A stretch of DNA of 32,622 nucleotides from Symploca sp. SIO2E6 (GTDB lineage Bacteria > Cyanobacteriota > Cyanobacteriia > Cyanobacteriales > Coleofasciculaceae). The notes under the pieces were generated by a model. That model made no database searches. It had not been told where the DNA came from and was given only the letters and a program-made list of their open reading frames with translations. The stretch lies in assembly GCA_010672425.1 (NCBI GenBank), contig JAAHGR010000016.1, forward strand, positions 20,410-53,031, in the 5' to 3' direction. Positions 1 through 9,075 of the stretch are shown here, piece after piece; within the stretch, counting starts at the first letter, position 1, and each line of letters opens with the position of its first letter. The position numbers and the translations under genes are program-made.

Positions 1-4
1 AGAT

Positions 5-143
5 GCTGGTGGCGAACTTAACAATTGGAAACATTTGCGATGGGACAAAGGTTTTTTGAGTCCCCAACCCCCAATTTGAGGGGGAATTCTGACTCAAAGT
101 TCTCCAGATTGACCTCTGTGTAAAGCAATATTAAGTTCGCCAG
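5..143. repeat. Imperfect inverted repeat in the left-end intergenic region
   Basis: The arm GGCGAACTTAA at 11-21 is matched by TTAAGTTCGCC at 131-141, with further partial pairing outside it (GCTGGTGGCG against CGCCAGC, 3-base indel). Between the arms lies a G/C-rich hairpin, CCCCCAATTTGAGGGGG. This looks like a small non-coding dispersed element or a remnant of one. No gene is seen in bases 1-189. Confidence 0.4.
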
Positions 144-189
144 CGGTATCTTATTAAGGGGGATGCGAGGGGGATCTCAAAAGATTAAG

Positions 190-1914
190 CTAACACCTAA
201 CACCTAATTCCGGTAGTTGAAACTCCTGTAACACCGTTAATCCCTTGAGAAAGTTCCGGTCTTCACTAATATGAGGAAACTTCAGATAAGAATCTAACAT
301 GCCCTTCTCTAGTTGACGCTGACGCACCACGGCAAAACTTCCAGGACTCAGAATGCGGAGTCGAGGTGGTGGTACATCCTGTAAACGTACAGTTCCATAG
401 GGATTGTTGGTTTCTTTGAGCCAATGCTCAAAGCGCAGGAGAAAGGCTTGGGGATCACTGAGGGTTTGATGAGGCGCTAGCTCAATATTAACTAAGTAAT
501 GAGCCGGAAACTCGTGCTCAGATAAGGTGATACAAAAGTCTTCTAGGGATAAGTTGAATTCCTGCTGTAGGACTTGCATCACCTGAGTTGCATGAAATTC
601 TGTGGTTTTTTCGGTTGTCGAAGACAGTAATCCTCCTCGCCGATGGCGGAAAGCAATAATTGGTGCTTCTTCGTAAAAACCGAGGACTTCTACCACATCT
701 CCAATATCGTAACGGTAAAAACCACTATAGTTAGTGACTAAAATACGGTAGAACTTGCCGGTTTCGACTTCCGTGGGAAGTAAGGTTTTCGGTTGCTCTA
801 CTTCCCATTGGTCTTGGGGAATAAACTCATAAAAGCCACTCTCGATTGCCAGAATACCTCCTTCGTTATTGAGGCTGTGACAAATACCGAAATTGCCTTC
901 TGCCGTACCATACAGAGCCCCAAAAACCGGTGTATCCTCGAAGTAATCAGAGAAACGTTCCACATAAAAATCTGATGTACCTCCCAAGGCTGTAATAATT
1001 AGGGAGAGATCAGGCCAAGCAAGTTTGGGGGTCAGGCGTCCCTCCGCCTGGAGAATCCCTTGCAATTGAGCTGCACGAAAAGGATTAGCTACCCAGCGGC
1101 GTTCCAATTGTGTACGCATTTTGGGTTCTAGTTTGAGCCAAGAGGGGAGGGTTTCTGATTTTAAATCCTCAATTAAGTCTGGCGCATATTGTTCTAGATA
1201 ATTACAAGTCCGTAGCACCAGCATGGGAAAATTAGCGATTAATCCTCCTATTGAGGGATTACCCAGGGCAAAAAGTAAGCAAACATAATGACGGGATAAG
1301 CTATCCGCAATTTCTAAGGTTTCGTAGGGATTGACTAATAGTTGTTTGTAGAGCTGTTTACCTGAGCGCAGGCTGTGGACGGTAACCGGACCATAGTTAA
1401 TACCCCCTGAGGTAACTCCCTGCAAAACTGCCGAGTTGGTTAACAATAACTTACCCAATTGTAGCTTTCGAGATGGATCATGCTGATTTTGCGATCTCAA
1501 GGCTTCTAGGAGAAAACCAATAACCGTCATATTAGATTTTCCCAAGCTTTGTTGATATCTTTGGGTCACAGGCACCATTTTCTGTTTACCCATAGAACCA
1601 CTCGTCAGACTGATATATACCACAGGGTCAGGAGTCAGAATATTCTTTTCCCCTTGAGCAATGCGCTTAGTATAGGTTTCGTAACTACTGTAAGGTAGGA
1701 TCGGAATCTGACGGCAAAACTGATCGATTGTTTTGATGTCCCTTAGCCCAAATTTTCTCCCTAATTCTGTATTTTGATAAGCCTTTAACAGAGTCAGCAA
1801 AAACTGCTCTTGTACAGCCATCGTTTGGCGAGTTTGCCGAACAAAATTTGCTTTAGCGGGTTGAGCAATAGCCTTAAGAAATACCGGTAACCAGAAGTTT
1901 TTCATTCTTAACAA
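190..1914 (-). CDS. GH3 auxin-responsive-promoter family protein (acyl-adenylate-forming)
   Basis: This 574-residue protein matches the GH3 family. In plants GH3 enzymes adenylate acyl acids such as indole-3-acetate or jasmonate and conjugate them to amino acids; bacterial members are mostly uncharacterised. The ATP/AMP-binding motif is visible near residue 105 (SLTSGSMGKQKMVPVT), a second family block, LYGTAEGNFGI, lies near residue 335, and the conserved YRYDIGDVVEVLGF lies near residue 400. The length is normal for GH3 proteins. The C-terminus reads ELGVRC and stop; the last codons and the stop come from an ACCTAAC heptamer repeat. The gene stands alone, and the facing gene starts 320 bases away. 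Family assignment is firm; substrate unknown. Confidence 0.85.
   Translation of the reverse strand: MLRMKNFWLPVFLKAIAQPAKANFVRQTRQTMAVQEQFLLTLLKAYQNTELGRKFGLRDIKTIDQFCRQIPILPYSSYETYTKRIAQGEKNILTPDPVVYISLTSGSMGKQKMVPVTQRYQQSLGKSNMTVIGFLLEALRSQNQHDPSRKLQLGKLLLTNSAVLQGVTSGGINYGPVTVHSLRSGKQLYKQLLVNPYETLEIADSLSRHYVCLLFALGNPSIGGLIANFPMLVLRTCNYLEQYAPDLIEDLKSETLPSWLKLEPKMRTQLERRWVANPFRAAQLQGILQAEGRLTPKLAWPDLSLIITALGGTSDFYVERFSDYFEDTPVFGALYGTAEGNFGICHSLNNEGGILAIESGFYEFIPQDQWEVEQPKTLLPTEVETGKFYRILVTNYSGFYRYDIGDVVEVLGFYEEAPIIAFRHRRGGLLSSTTEKTTEFHATQVMQVLQQEFNLSLEDFCITLSEHEFPAHYLVNIELAPHQTLSDPQAFLLRFEHWLKETNNPYGTVRLQDVPPPRLRILSPGSFAVVRQRQLEKGMLDSYLKFPHISEDRNFLKGLTVLQEFQLPELGVRC
191..207. repeat. Heptamer STRR (ACCTAAC)n overlapping the GH3 stop codon
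   Basis: Two to three copies of TAACACC/ACCTAAC. Read on the minus strand they supply the last codons (GVRC) and the TAG stop of the GH3 gene. Confidence 0.75.
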
Positions 1915-2005
1915 AAAAAGGGAACAGGAAATGGGCTGTCAAAACCAAAGTAATTTGATAGCATAAGATATCGCCTTTGGTCAAGAGCTAGTAATTAGGG
2001 TTTGG

Positions 2006-2050
2006 GAGTAATGAGTAATGAGTAATGAGTAATGAGTAATGAGTAATGAG
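2006..2050. repeat. Heptamer STRR (TAATGAG)n
   Basis: About six tandem copies of TAATGAG lie in the 1915-2235 gap. The rest of that gap holds a weaker GAGCCTT repeat (about 2098-2145) and the upstream region of the next gene. I see no coding sequence here; the 62-residue minus-strand ORF is mostly translated repeat. Confidence 0.85.
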
Positions 2051-2235
2051 CAGTAGTTGGACTTCAGTCCAAAAAAAAGAAGACAAGTCAGCTTCCCTTG
2101 GAGCCTTGGAACCTTCTGCTTTAGAGCCTTAGAGCCTTCTTTCTCCAGAGCACTATTAACAATAGACAAAAAAGCAGATACTATAAATTCTACCGCCTTC
2201 GGCAGTCTTATAACCTCTGCTTTCCCCTGAAGATC

Positions 2236-3588
2236 ATGTCCTCTTCTACAAACGGTCCCTATCAGAGTAGATTATTCAATTTTCTTAACCGGCAATCTCT
2301 TCGATTGACAGATCAAACGAGTCTAGCGCTACGGAATCTGAAAGTTGCCGCTGTTTGGGGAGTGCAAATCCTGCTTTATCCGTTCTACCTACTAACTCAA
2401 GCTAGTCTAACAGTAGCACACCAACTCTCATCACAAGCCGATATTGAAGAGACGCGGAGACGCGGGGATGGGGAGATACGGAGACGCGGGGAGAAGGAAG
2501 ACAAGGAAGACAAGGAGACAAGAAAGATATTCCCCATTCCCCATTCCCAAACGACAAACAACAAACAACCAACAACAAACAACCAACAACAAACAACTCT
2601 GCCATTGGCTCCCCGCCCACTCATTGGCCTAATTCAACCTCATTTGTTGCCACCAGCAAGACTTTTCTGGCGGTTAATGGCATGGATACAAACTAGTCCT
2701 GTTGCGATCGCGGCGAATCTTTTTGAAGAATCGAAGCTCTCTTGTAGTGTGACTATTTTACCTGAGCAAGCTCAACTTCCTCAAGTCCAGTTCCCAGGAA
2801 ATTCTCAGCTACCCAAAGCGCTAGCTTTCCTTGACCACACAACTGCTGAACTAGAAGCTCACCAGTTAGTACCACCTACAGAAGTAGCAATCATACTACG
2901 GGAGAGTAGTTCCCAACTGTTCCACAAGCTACAAAAGCAATTGAGAACACTAGAGGATTCCACCGCATCTCCTGAAGAACCTCAAACTCTCAAAGCTAGG
3001 ATTCAAGCTTTAATTTACGCTGCTTTAGAATACTTTTTTGGTAAAAGTGGCTCTCACTTACCTTGGACAATCACTCTACAGCAACTGTCAACCTCTGCTA
3101 ATCCCTCAGGAGATCCTACCACTTCCCTACCTCCAGTTGGAAAGTCTCCAAACCCAGTATTACCAGATACTGTTGCACCCAACCCCTGGCTCACCTTAGA
3201 AGATTTATTTTGCAATAAGGCAGAACCCACCCCCTCCCAGGAGGAACCCACCCCTAACCCCTCCCAGGAGGAACCCACCCCTAACCCCTCCCAGGAGGGG
3301 GACTGGAGGTTCCAAGGGAAGGAAGAAGGTTGCAAGGTAGAAAGCAGTCCCAGTGGCAAAAATTTACCACCAGGTGATGAAAGTAGATTCTTCCTTGCTT
3401 CCTACTCACGAGTAACAGACAATAATCTAGAACCAGCAGTAGATTGGATTGATACAGATGCATCTTCCACGGGATACGTCAAGCATCCCTTGGAACAAAT
3501 ATTAGACTGGGTAGACTCTACCATGTTAAAATTTGAGGAGTTTGCTCTCAAAATTTGGCGCTGGTTGTGGCAGCGAGGAGATGGTTAG
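2236..3588 (+). CDS. Unknown cyanobacterial protein with in-frame repeat insertions
   Basis: This is a 450-residue protein I do not recognise. The ordinary-looking parts are residues 1-72 (SLRLTDQTSLALRNLKVAAV, then a hydrophobic stretch around 38-55), about 130-290 (rich in Gln and Leu) and the C-terminal ~60 residues (YVKHPLEQILDWVDSTMLKF, IWRWLW). Between them sit low-complexity inserts translated from genomic repeats: ETRRRGDGEIRRRGEKED (from CTCCGCGTCCCCGCG-type repeats), PIPHSQ plus [16 protein letters not shown] (from CCCCATT and CAACAAA repeats), and a triplicated EEPTPNPSQ block. All keep the reading frame open. The ATG follows CCCCTGAAGATC, a modest leader. The hydrophobic N-terminal stretch and Trp-rich tail suggest membrane association, but function is unknown. 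Confidence 0.7.
   Translation: MSSSTNGPYQSRLFNFLNRQSLRLTDQTSLALRNLKVAAVWGVQILLYPFYLLTQASLTVAHQLSSQADIEETRRRGDGEIRRRGEKEDKEDKETRKIFPIPHSQTTNNKQPTTNNQQQTTLPLAPRPLIGLIQPHLLPPARLFWRLMAWIQTSPVAIAANLFEESKLSCSVTILPEQAQLPQVQFPGNSQLPKALAFLDHTTAELEAHQLVPPTEVAIILRESSSQLFHKLQKQLRTLEDSTASPEEPQTLKARIQALIYAALEYFFGKSGSHLPWTITLQQLSTSANPSGDPTTSLPPVGKSPNPVLPDTVAPNPWLTLEDLFCNKAEPTPSQEEPTPNPSQEEPTPNPSQEGDWRFQGKEEGCKVESSPSGKNLPPGDESRFFLASYSRVTDNNLEPAVDWIDTDASSTGYVKHPLEQILDWVDSTMLKFEEFALKIWRWLWQRGDG
2446..2600. repeat. Composite dispersed repeats inside the unknown ORF
   Basis: This stretch holds GAGACGCGG repeats, AAGACAAGG repeats, two CCCCATT units and a run of CAACAAACAACC. The same units occur in non-coding gaps elsewhere in the window, for example 3680, 14840, 20580 and 31105. 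Confidence 0.75.
3226..3302. repeat. Triplicated CCCCTCCCAGGAGG unit inside the unknown ORF
   Basis: Three near-identical units of about 27 bases contain the palindromic core CCTCCCAGGAGG. They are translated as repeated EEPTPNPSQ. The unit length is a multiple of three, so copy-number change preserves the frame. Confidence 0.8.
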
Positions 3589-3639
3589 CCAGGGTTTTGA
3601 AGTAATCAATAGGGTTTGAGAGGATAAGCAACAAGTAAT

Positions 3640-3695
3640 AAGTAATATCATGTCCGCCTAATCGTTTACGATAAAAACTTCTCCGCGTCCCCGCA
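3640..3695. repeat. Dispersed repeat fragments downstream of the unknown ORF
   Basis: TAAGTAATATCATGTCCG matches the terminal sequence of the miniature element at 28003-28121 (TATCA[A/T]GTCCGG). It is followed by CTTCTCCGCGTCCCCGC, a common repeat also present near 14835. Probably a solo end or fragment. Confidence 0.45.
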
Positions 3696-3726
3696 GTACT
3701 AATTCACAATTTAAATGCATGACAGC

Positions 3727-4962
3727 TTAACTATCGGGAGCCATAATTTCTCCCAGATTATCTTGCTTGGTAGAGAATTTGTGTACCATAATGTGTCGGT
3801 AAGTTTCACCGGGAAGCAAGATAACCGAAGGAAAATTAGGCTGATTGACTGAATCGGGGAAATGTTGTGTCTCTAGGCATAAACCTTGATGATTTTGATA
3901 GACAACATCTCCTTTTCCTTTGATTTCCCGCTGACCAAAATTTCCTGAATAAAACTGCATTCCTGGCTGATTAGTGTAGAGTTCCATGACTCTACCAGAT
4001 TGGGGTTCGTACACAGTAGCAGCCAGTTTCAGCTTGTCCGATTCCTCCTTCAGGACATAATTGAGATCGTAGCCTCCTGGATAGTTTTGCTTCAAACTGT
4101 TTCTCAGCTGCTTTATTCCCTCCCCAATCAACCGAGGTTGGCTGAAGTCGTAGGGTGTATCTTTAACTGATTTAATCTCTCCTGTAGGTATAACCTGTTT
4201 ATTGGTAGGTGTATAACTATCAGCATTGATGGTTAAATATTGTCCTAGGATATTTCCAGAAGCATGACCAGCCAAGTTCCAATAAGAGTGGTTAACGAGG
4301 TTAACAGGGGTAGGCTGATCCGTTGTAGCAGTCATTTCCAGCTTCAACTCGTTGTTGTTAGTCAGGGTGTAAATAGCTGTTAGTGTTAAATTACCTGGAT
4401 AACCTTCTTCGCCATCGACACTGAGATAGGTTAGTTTCAATCCCACTCCCTCAGCGCTGTTTATCTGTTCAGTCTCCCAAACCACTTTGTCAAAACCGTG
4501 GTTACCACCATGTATGTGATGGGGACTCGCATTAGCAGCTAGATTATACTGTTGACCATCCAGAGTAAACTTAGCATTTTTAATCCGGTTAGCGACCCGA
4601 CCAACAATTGCACCAAAATAGTAGTGATTAGCTATAAAATAATCTTTTGGACTGTCAAATCCCAGGACTACATCCTCCAGCTTACCGCTGTTGTCAGGTA
4701 AGTGTAATTCAGCAAGAATCGCGCCGTAGTTGGTTATCTTCGCGATTAAACCATTGTTATTAGTTAAGGTATAGAGATAAACTTGTTGACCGTCTTCAGT
4801 CTGACCGAATTCCATCTTCGTGAAGCTGCTGTTTGCTTTGGTCTGAGCGTTATTTGTCGTGGCGTAGGATGGCTCAAAGTTAAATCCCCTGTAGGAGTAT
4901 GTGTTTACTACCAGTAAACTGATTCCCATCACGGTAACAACTGTGAGTAATTTTCTTAACAT
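3727..4962 (-). CDS. Aldose 1-epimerase (galactose mutarotase), exported form
   Basis: This 411-residue protein interconverts alpha and beta anomers of aldoses such as galactose and glucose. The N-terminus (MLRKLLTVVTVMGISLLVVN) is a signal peptide or membrane anchor, so the enzyme probably acts outside the plasma membrane. The mature domain begins near residue 48 (FTKMEFGQTEDGQQVYLYTL). Family landmarks are HHIHGG at 148-153, the catalytic His within VNHSYWNL (about H225), and the catalytic Glu within CLETQHFPDS (about E364). Cytoplasmic mutarotases are usually about 340-350 residues; the extra length here is the exported N-terminus. No sugar-metabolism genes lie next to it. Stop and start are both clear. 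Confidence 0.92.
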   Translation of the reverse strand: MLRKLLTVVTVMGISLLVVNTYSYRGFNFEPSYATTNNAQTKANSSFTKMEFGQTEDGQQVYLYTLTNNNGLIAKITNYGAILAELHLPDNSGKLEDVVLGFDSPKDYFIANHYYFGAIVGRVANRIKNAKFTLDGQQYNLAANASPHHIHGGNHGFDKVVWETEQINSAEGVGLKLTYLSVDGEEGYPGNLTLTAIYTLTNNNELKLEMTATTDQPTPVNLVNHSYWNLAGHASGNILGQYLTINADSYTPTNKQVIPTGEIKSVKDTPYDFSQPRLIGEGIKQLRNSLKQNYPGGYDLNYVLKEESDKLKLAATVYEPQSGRVMELYTNQPGMQFYSGNFGQREIKGKGDVVYQNHQGLCLETQHFPDSVNQPNFPSVILLPGETYRHIMVHKFSTKQDNLGEIMAPDS

Positions 4963-5071
4963 TGTTGATAATTCAGAGTTTATAGGGTAAATACCCCAGA
5001 AGCGATCGCTAAAATTACTTTATATATACGCGCACACCTTTACCCATTATAAATAATAGCAAAAAAAACGT

Positions 5072-5106
5072 CACCTAACACCTAACACCTAACACCTAAC
5101 ACCTAA
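5072..5106. repeat. Heptamer STRR (ACCTAAC)n overlapping the response regulator stop
   Basis: Five tandem copies of ACCTAAC. On the minus strand they encode the last residues (IRC) and the TAG stop of the response regulator. Confidence 0.85.
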
Positions 5107-5458
5107 TTTGATTGATGGTATCGACTAGAGCTTGAGGATGACAAATCTTAGGGAGGTAGGCATCAGCACCTCCGGCAGTTCCCCAGTAAGAGGTAAATTC
5201 TCTTTCTTGTGCAGAGTACATTACCACAGGTAGCTTCTGAGTTTGTTCATTCTCCCTGAGGCGCTGACAAACTTCAGTACCATTCATACGAGGCATAATG
5301 ATGTCCAGAATTACTAATTCAGGGTGGTTTTTCTGGACCTGTTCTAGAGCTTCGACACCATCGCTAGCAAAAATCGCTTTTAGTCCCATCCTGTTGAGGA
5401 TTTTCGAGACGATCAGCTGCTGCGTCCGGTCATCATCTACTACCAATACTTCAGCCAT
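5096..5458 (-). CDS. Single-domain CheY-like response regulator
   Basis: The protein is 120 residues, one receiver domain with no output domain. The acidic pocket is at residues 8-10 (VVDDDRT), the phospho-acceptor Asp is D52 in VILDIIMPRMNG, the Thr/Ser switch position is S82 (VVMYSAQ), and the conserved Lys is K104 (YLPKICHP). Such stand-alone receivers act in phosphorelays or motility/taxis pathways (PilG/PilH- or CheY-like); no histidine kinase is adjacent, so the partner cannot be named. The C-terminal IRC and stop codon are read from the ACCTAAC repeat, so the natural end of helix 5 may have been altered. Confidence 0.9.
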   Translation of the reverse strand: MAEVLVVDDDRTQQLIVSKILNRMGLKAIFASDGVEALEQVQKNHPELVILDIIMPRMNGTEVCQRLRENEQTQKLPVVMYSAQEREFTSYWGTAGGADAYLPKICHPQALVDTINQIRC

Positions 5459-5599
5459 TGCTCATCACCGTTTGCGATCTCTATCACCTATTGAAAGTGA
5501 TCCAACCAAAAATTTGTATAAAATTTAGATGAATCTAGATAAAGAGTTTGTAAAGAACAGATTACAATAGGGAACTAGGGAGTGTGGGAAAAGTAGCGG

Positions 5600-5634
5600 A
5601 TTCCCTATTCCCCATTCCCCATTCCCCATTCCCC
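5600..5634. repeat. Heptamer STRR (CCCCATT)n upstream of the amidase
   Basis: Four to five copies of TTCCCCA/CCCCATT end seven bases before the chosen amidase ATG. The longer ORF-track start at 5584 would translate this repeat (FPIPHSPFPKP). Confidence 0.85.
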
Positions 5635-5640
5635 AAACCA

Positions 5641-7047
5641 ATGAACAAAATTGACTTAGCCTTTACCTCTGCTCTAGAACAAGCACAATTGATCCGTAGT
5701 AAACAAATATCACCTTTGGAGTTGACACAACTTTACCTAGAGCGTATCCAAAGGTTAGATTCCCGATTAGGCAGCTTCTTTACCGTTGCCACCCAAACAG
5801 CTTTAGCAGATGCTAAAGCCAAAACCGAGCAGCTCAATCAAACTCAAGATACTGCTGAATTACCCCCATTTTTTGGTGTGCCCACAGCAATCAAAGATCT
5901 CAATGCCGTGGCAGGAATGCCTCTTAGTTACGGTGTACCTTTCCAAAAAAACAATATTCCTAACTACGATGATGGAGTAGTTACCCGCATCAAGCAGGCT
6001 GGATTCATTCTACTAGGCAAAACTGCTACCTCAGAACTAGGTTCCCTACCTTATACCGAACCTCTAGGCTTTCCTCCCACACGAAATCCCTGGAACCTCA
6101 ACTATACTTCAGGGGGTTCTAGTGGTGGTGCTGCTGCCGCAGTAGCAGCTGGCTTGTGTTCTGTGGCTCCAAGCTCTGATGGGGGTGGTTCATTACGAGG
6201 TCCAGCTTTCTGCTGTGGCTTAGTAGGTATTAAACCAGCACGAGGGCGTATTTCCTATGCCCCAGTAGGGGATTATCAAAATGGAATTGCGACTAATGGA
6301 ACTTTAGCTCGTACCGTTGCTGATGCTGCAGCCCTTTTGGATGTGATGTCTGGTTATATTACTGGTGACCCCTACTGGTTACCCGACCCACAAATCTCGT
6401 TTCTCGATTCTACTCGCCAAGCTCTCTCTCAATTAAGGATTGCTTTTTCTACTACCATGCCCATAGTTGGAGAAGCAGCAGAAATCTGTGGACAATCCGT
6501 TAAGCAAACAGTACAACATTTAGAAGAAATGGGTCATATTATTGAACCAGGTTGTCCTGATTTCAGCGGCTTAAGGGAACCATTTATCAAAGTTTGGCAA
6601 GCAGGTGTAGCAGCAAGTGGTATTCCTCCAGAAGCATTGAGTCCGATGAATCGCTGGATCGCTAGTCAGGTGGGTTCTGCTGGGGAATACTTGCAGGCAG
6701 TTAGACAAATGCAATTAGTTGCCCGACAGATTGTCGCATTTTTCGATACTTTTGATGTCCTGGTGCTGCCAACTTACATGCACCCGACGATTCGTGTTGG
6801 TGAGTGGGCGGATCTAAGTCCGGAAGAGACACTACAGAAAATCATTGCCTGGATTGCTCCCTGTCCCCCCTTTAATGTTGCTGGCTTGCCTGCTATTGCT
6901 CTTCCTGCTGGTTTTGACTCCAATGGTTTACCCCTAGGAATTCAACTAGTGGGACGTCCCGCTGCTGAAGCAACTCTGATTGCTCTAGCTGCTCAATTGG
7001 AAACAGTACAACCTTGGAGTCAACATCGTCCTGCTTTTGTTGGATAA
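5641..7047 (+). CDS. Amidase signature family hydrolase
   Basis: This serine amidase of 468 residues hydrolyses a carbon-nitrogen amide bond; the substrate is not predictable from sequence. The Ser-cisSer-Lys triad can be read as K85 ([10 protein letters not shown]), S160 ([16 protein letters not shown]) and S184 ([11 protein letters not shown]). I use the ATG at 5641 rather than 5584, because the 19 extra residues of the longer ORF are translated tandem repeat. It differs from GatA in lacking neighbouring gatB/gatC and in carrying DGGGSLRGP where GatA has a GSDTGGSIR type motif, so a stand-alone amidase is more likely than the tRNA amidotransferase subunit. It converges on glmS with a 45-base gap. 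Confidence 0.88.
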   Translation: MNKIDLAFTSALEQAQLIRSKQISPLELTQLYLERIQRLDSRLGSFFTVATQTALADAKAKTEQLNQTQDTAELPPFFGVPTAIKDLNAVAGMPLSYGVPFQKNNIPNYDDGVVTRIKQAGFILLGKTATSELGSLPYTEPLGFPPTRNPWNLNYTSGGSSGGAAAAVAAGLCSVAPSSDGGGSLRGPAFCCGLVGIKPARGRISYAPVGDYQNGIATNGTLARTVADAAALLDVMSGYITGDPYWLPDPQISFLDSTRQALSQLRIAFSTTMPIVGEAAEICGQSVKQTVQHLEEMGHIIEPGCPDFSGLREPFIKVWQAGVAASGIPPEALSPMNRWIASQVGSAGEYLQAVRQMQLVARQIVAFFDTFDVLVLPTYMHPTIRVGEWADLSPEETLQKIIAWIAPCPPFNVAGLPAIALPAGFDSNGLPLGIQLVGRPAAEATLIALAAQLETVQPWSQHRPAFVG

Positions 7048-7060
7048 AGAGCGTCTAAGG

Positions 7061-7080
7061 GAATTTCATAATTGAAATTC
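7061..7080. terminator. Possible bidirectional terminator between amidase and glmS
   Basis: The 7-bp perfect inverted repeat GAATTTC / GAAATTC with a 6-base loop sits between two converging stop codons. It is A/T-rich and lacks a strong U-tract, so activity is uncertain. Confidence 0.3.
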
Positions 7081-7092
7081 TCAATTCCCAAA

Positions 7093-9030
7093 CTACTCCA
7101 CCGTCACAGACTTAGCCAAATTCCTTGGCTGATCAACATCTAAACCTCGCCTTGCAGCAATATGATAGGCTAAAATCTGTAGAGGAATTACAGCCAGAAT
7201 TGGTGAAAGTAATTCCTCCACTGTGGGAACTGCTAACAAATCATCAAAGGTTTCCGCTGCCTCTTGGTTATTCATCGGTGTTACCCCAATTAAACGGGCA
7301 TCCCGTGCCTTAGCTTCCTGGGCATTGGAGAGTACCTTCTCATAGACACAACCAGGCATCGCGATCGCGACCACTGGTACTTTAGCATCTAACAAGGCGA
7401 TCGGACCATGCTTCATTTCTCCTGCGGGGTAGCCTTCCGCGTGAATATAGCTGACTTCCTTGAGTTTAAGTGCTCCTTCCAAGGCAATGGGAAAGTTAAT
7501 CCCCCTACCTAAAAAGATAAAGTCTTGAGTTTCGGTAAACTCATGGGCTAATTCTTCAATATGGAGATCCTGTTTTTCTAATACTTGCTCAATTTCTGTT
7601 GGTAGTTGCCGCAAGCCAGCGATGATTTCCTGAATACGTGAGCTTGTCAAGGTTTGACGCCGAGCTGCCAATTCCAGCGCCAAGCAGTAAAATACGATCA
7701 ACTGGGTGACAAAGGTTTTAGTCGCAGCAACACCAACTTCAATACCTGCATGAGTTTCAATAACTTGAGATACCATTTGACCAAGGGTACTTTCTGGTCG
7801 ATTGGTAATCCCTAGGAGTCGTGGCTGATATTCAGGCTCCAAGCCTTCTCGACGGCGCTGTTCCATATCCAAAGCTGCCAGAGTATCAGCAGTTTCCCCA
7901 GATTGAGTAACCCCAATCGTTAGGGTATTTTTTGTCAGCGGTGCTGGTGCATAGCGAAACTCCGAAGCATACTGCACCATTGTGGGCATACCAGCTAATT
8001 GCTCTAACAGATATTTTCCTACCAAACTAGCGTGCCAGCTAGTACCACAGGCAAGAATCTGAATGTGTTCTAGGTTTTCGTAGAGGGAGTCTGGTATACC
8101 TAACTGAATTGGTGATTGGTGAATTGGCTTCTGGGAACTAGCAACTTCTTGCTCCTCCTCTCCTGCAAGGGGATGCCAATTACTGTTGATATATGTATCC
8201 AAACAAGTCCTTACCACTCCTGGTTGCTCGTAAATTTCCTTAAGCATGAAATGTCGGAATCCCTGTTTTTCAACTTGTCCAGGAGTAAAGCTGAGAGCAC
8301 GGGGCATCTTTTTGAGGCGAGAGCCTTCAAAGTTGTAGACTTCAACACCTAAAGGTGTTAGTCGTGAGAGTTCGCCATTTTCCAGAGATAAAACTGCACT
8401 GGTATGGGGCACTAAAGCTGGGGTATCAGAAGCACAGAAAAATTCTCCTTGACCAAAACCAATGGTTAAGGGAGCCTGTTGCCTGACTACAATTAGTTCA
8501 TCAGTATAGTCAGCACAAACTACGGCAAGGGCAAATGCTCCCTTTAGCCGATTTACCGTCTGTCGCACTGCTTCTAATAGGGGTGTATCGTGTTGGCAGT
8601 CGGGAGTGGGTGAATTGGGTAGATATTCAGCAATAAGGTGAGGAATTACTTCTGTATCTGTCTCCGAGAGGAATTCATGTCCTCGCTGCTTCAACTCCTC
8701 CCGCAACTCCCGATAGTTTTCAACAATTCCATTCTGCACTACTGCCACTCGCCGTGCTGAGTCCATGTGGGGGTGAGCATTGTATTCTTCTGGTTTGCCG
8801 TGGGTTGCCCAACGGGTATGTCCAATGCCAATTTGTGCTGGATTTTCTATAGCATCAAGCTTTTCCCGTAAATTGTGGAGTTTGCCCTTTGCCCGAACAC
8901 AATGGATTTTTCCTTCCCAAACAGTAGCGACTCCAGCAGAATCATAACCCCGGTACTCTAGTTTCTCCAACCCGGAGATTAAAATCTCTGTAGCCGCTTG
9001 GGGACCAATATAACCAACAATTCCACACAT
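7093..9030 (-). CDS. glmS: Glutamine-fructose-6-phosphate aminotransferase (GlmS)
   Basis: GlmS makes glucosamine-6-phosphate from fructose-6-phosphate and glutamine, the first step toward UDP-GlcNAc for peptidoglycan and lipopolysaccharide. The protein has 645 residues. The N-terminal glutaminase starts MCGIVGYIG, with Cys2 as nucleophile after Met removal. Two SIS domains follow, marked by ACGTSWHAS, GVTQSGETADTL and GVAATKTF in the first and ALEGALKLKEVSYIHAEGY in the second, and the C-terminus ends in the family signature DQPRNLAKSVTVE. It is about 35 residues longer than E. coli GlmS; a variable linker before the first SIS domain holds a repeat-like segment (SSQKPIHQSPIQ). psaC lies 224 bases upstream on the same strand. 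No glmS ribozyme is seen; the leader is a TAGATTT repeat. Confidence 0.97.
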   Translation of the reverse strand: MCGIVGYIGPQAATEILISGLEKLEYRGYDSAGVATVWEGKIHCVRAKGKLHNLREKLDAIENPAQIGIGHTRWATHGKPEEYNAHPHMDSARRVAVVQNGIVENYRELREELKQRGHEFLSETDTEVIPHLIAEYLPNSPTPDCQHDTPLLEAVRQTVNRLKGAFALAVVCADYTDELIVVRQQAPLTIGFGQGEFFCASDTPALVPHTSAVLSLENGELSRLTPLGVEVYNFEGSRLKKMPRALSFTPGQVEKQGFRHFMLKEIYEQPGVVRTCLDTYINSNWHPLAGEEEQEVASSQKPIHQSPIQLGIPDSLYENLEHIQILACGTSWHASLVGKYLLEQLAGMPTMVQYASEFRYAPAPLTKNTLTIGVTQSGETADTLAALDMEQRRREGLEPEYQPRLLGITNRPESTLGQMVSQVIETHAGIEVGVAATKTFVTQLIVFYCLALELAARRQTLTSSRIQEIIAGLRQLPTEIEQVLEKQDLHIEELAHEFTETQDFIFLGRGINFPIALEGALKLKEVSYIHAEGYPAGEMKHGPIALLDAKVPVVAIAMPGCVYEKVLSNAQEAKARDARLIGVTPMNNQEAAETFDDLLAVPTVEELLSPILAVIPLQILAYHIAARRGLDVDQPRNLAKSVTVE

Positions 9031-9032
9031 GT

Positions 9033-9075
9033 TTTAGATTTTAGATTTTAGATTTTAGATTTTAGATTTTAGATT
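9033..9075. repeat. STRR (TAGATTT)n directly upstream of glmS
   Basis: Six copies of TTTTAGA begin two bases upstream of the glmS start codon. As minus-strand RNA this is an A-rich AAATCTA leader with no clear Shine-Dalgarno sequence. Confidence 0.85.

Noticed and set aside
793-975. 60-residue ORF antisense to GH3
   Set aside because: It is a shadow ORF inside a well-supported gene.
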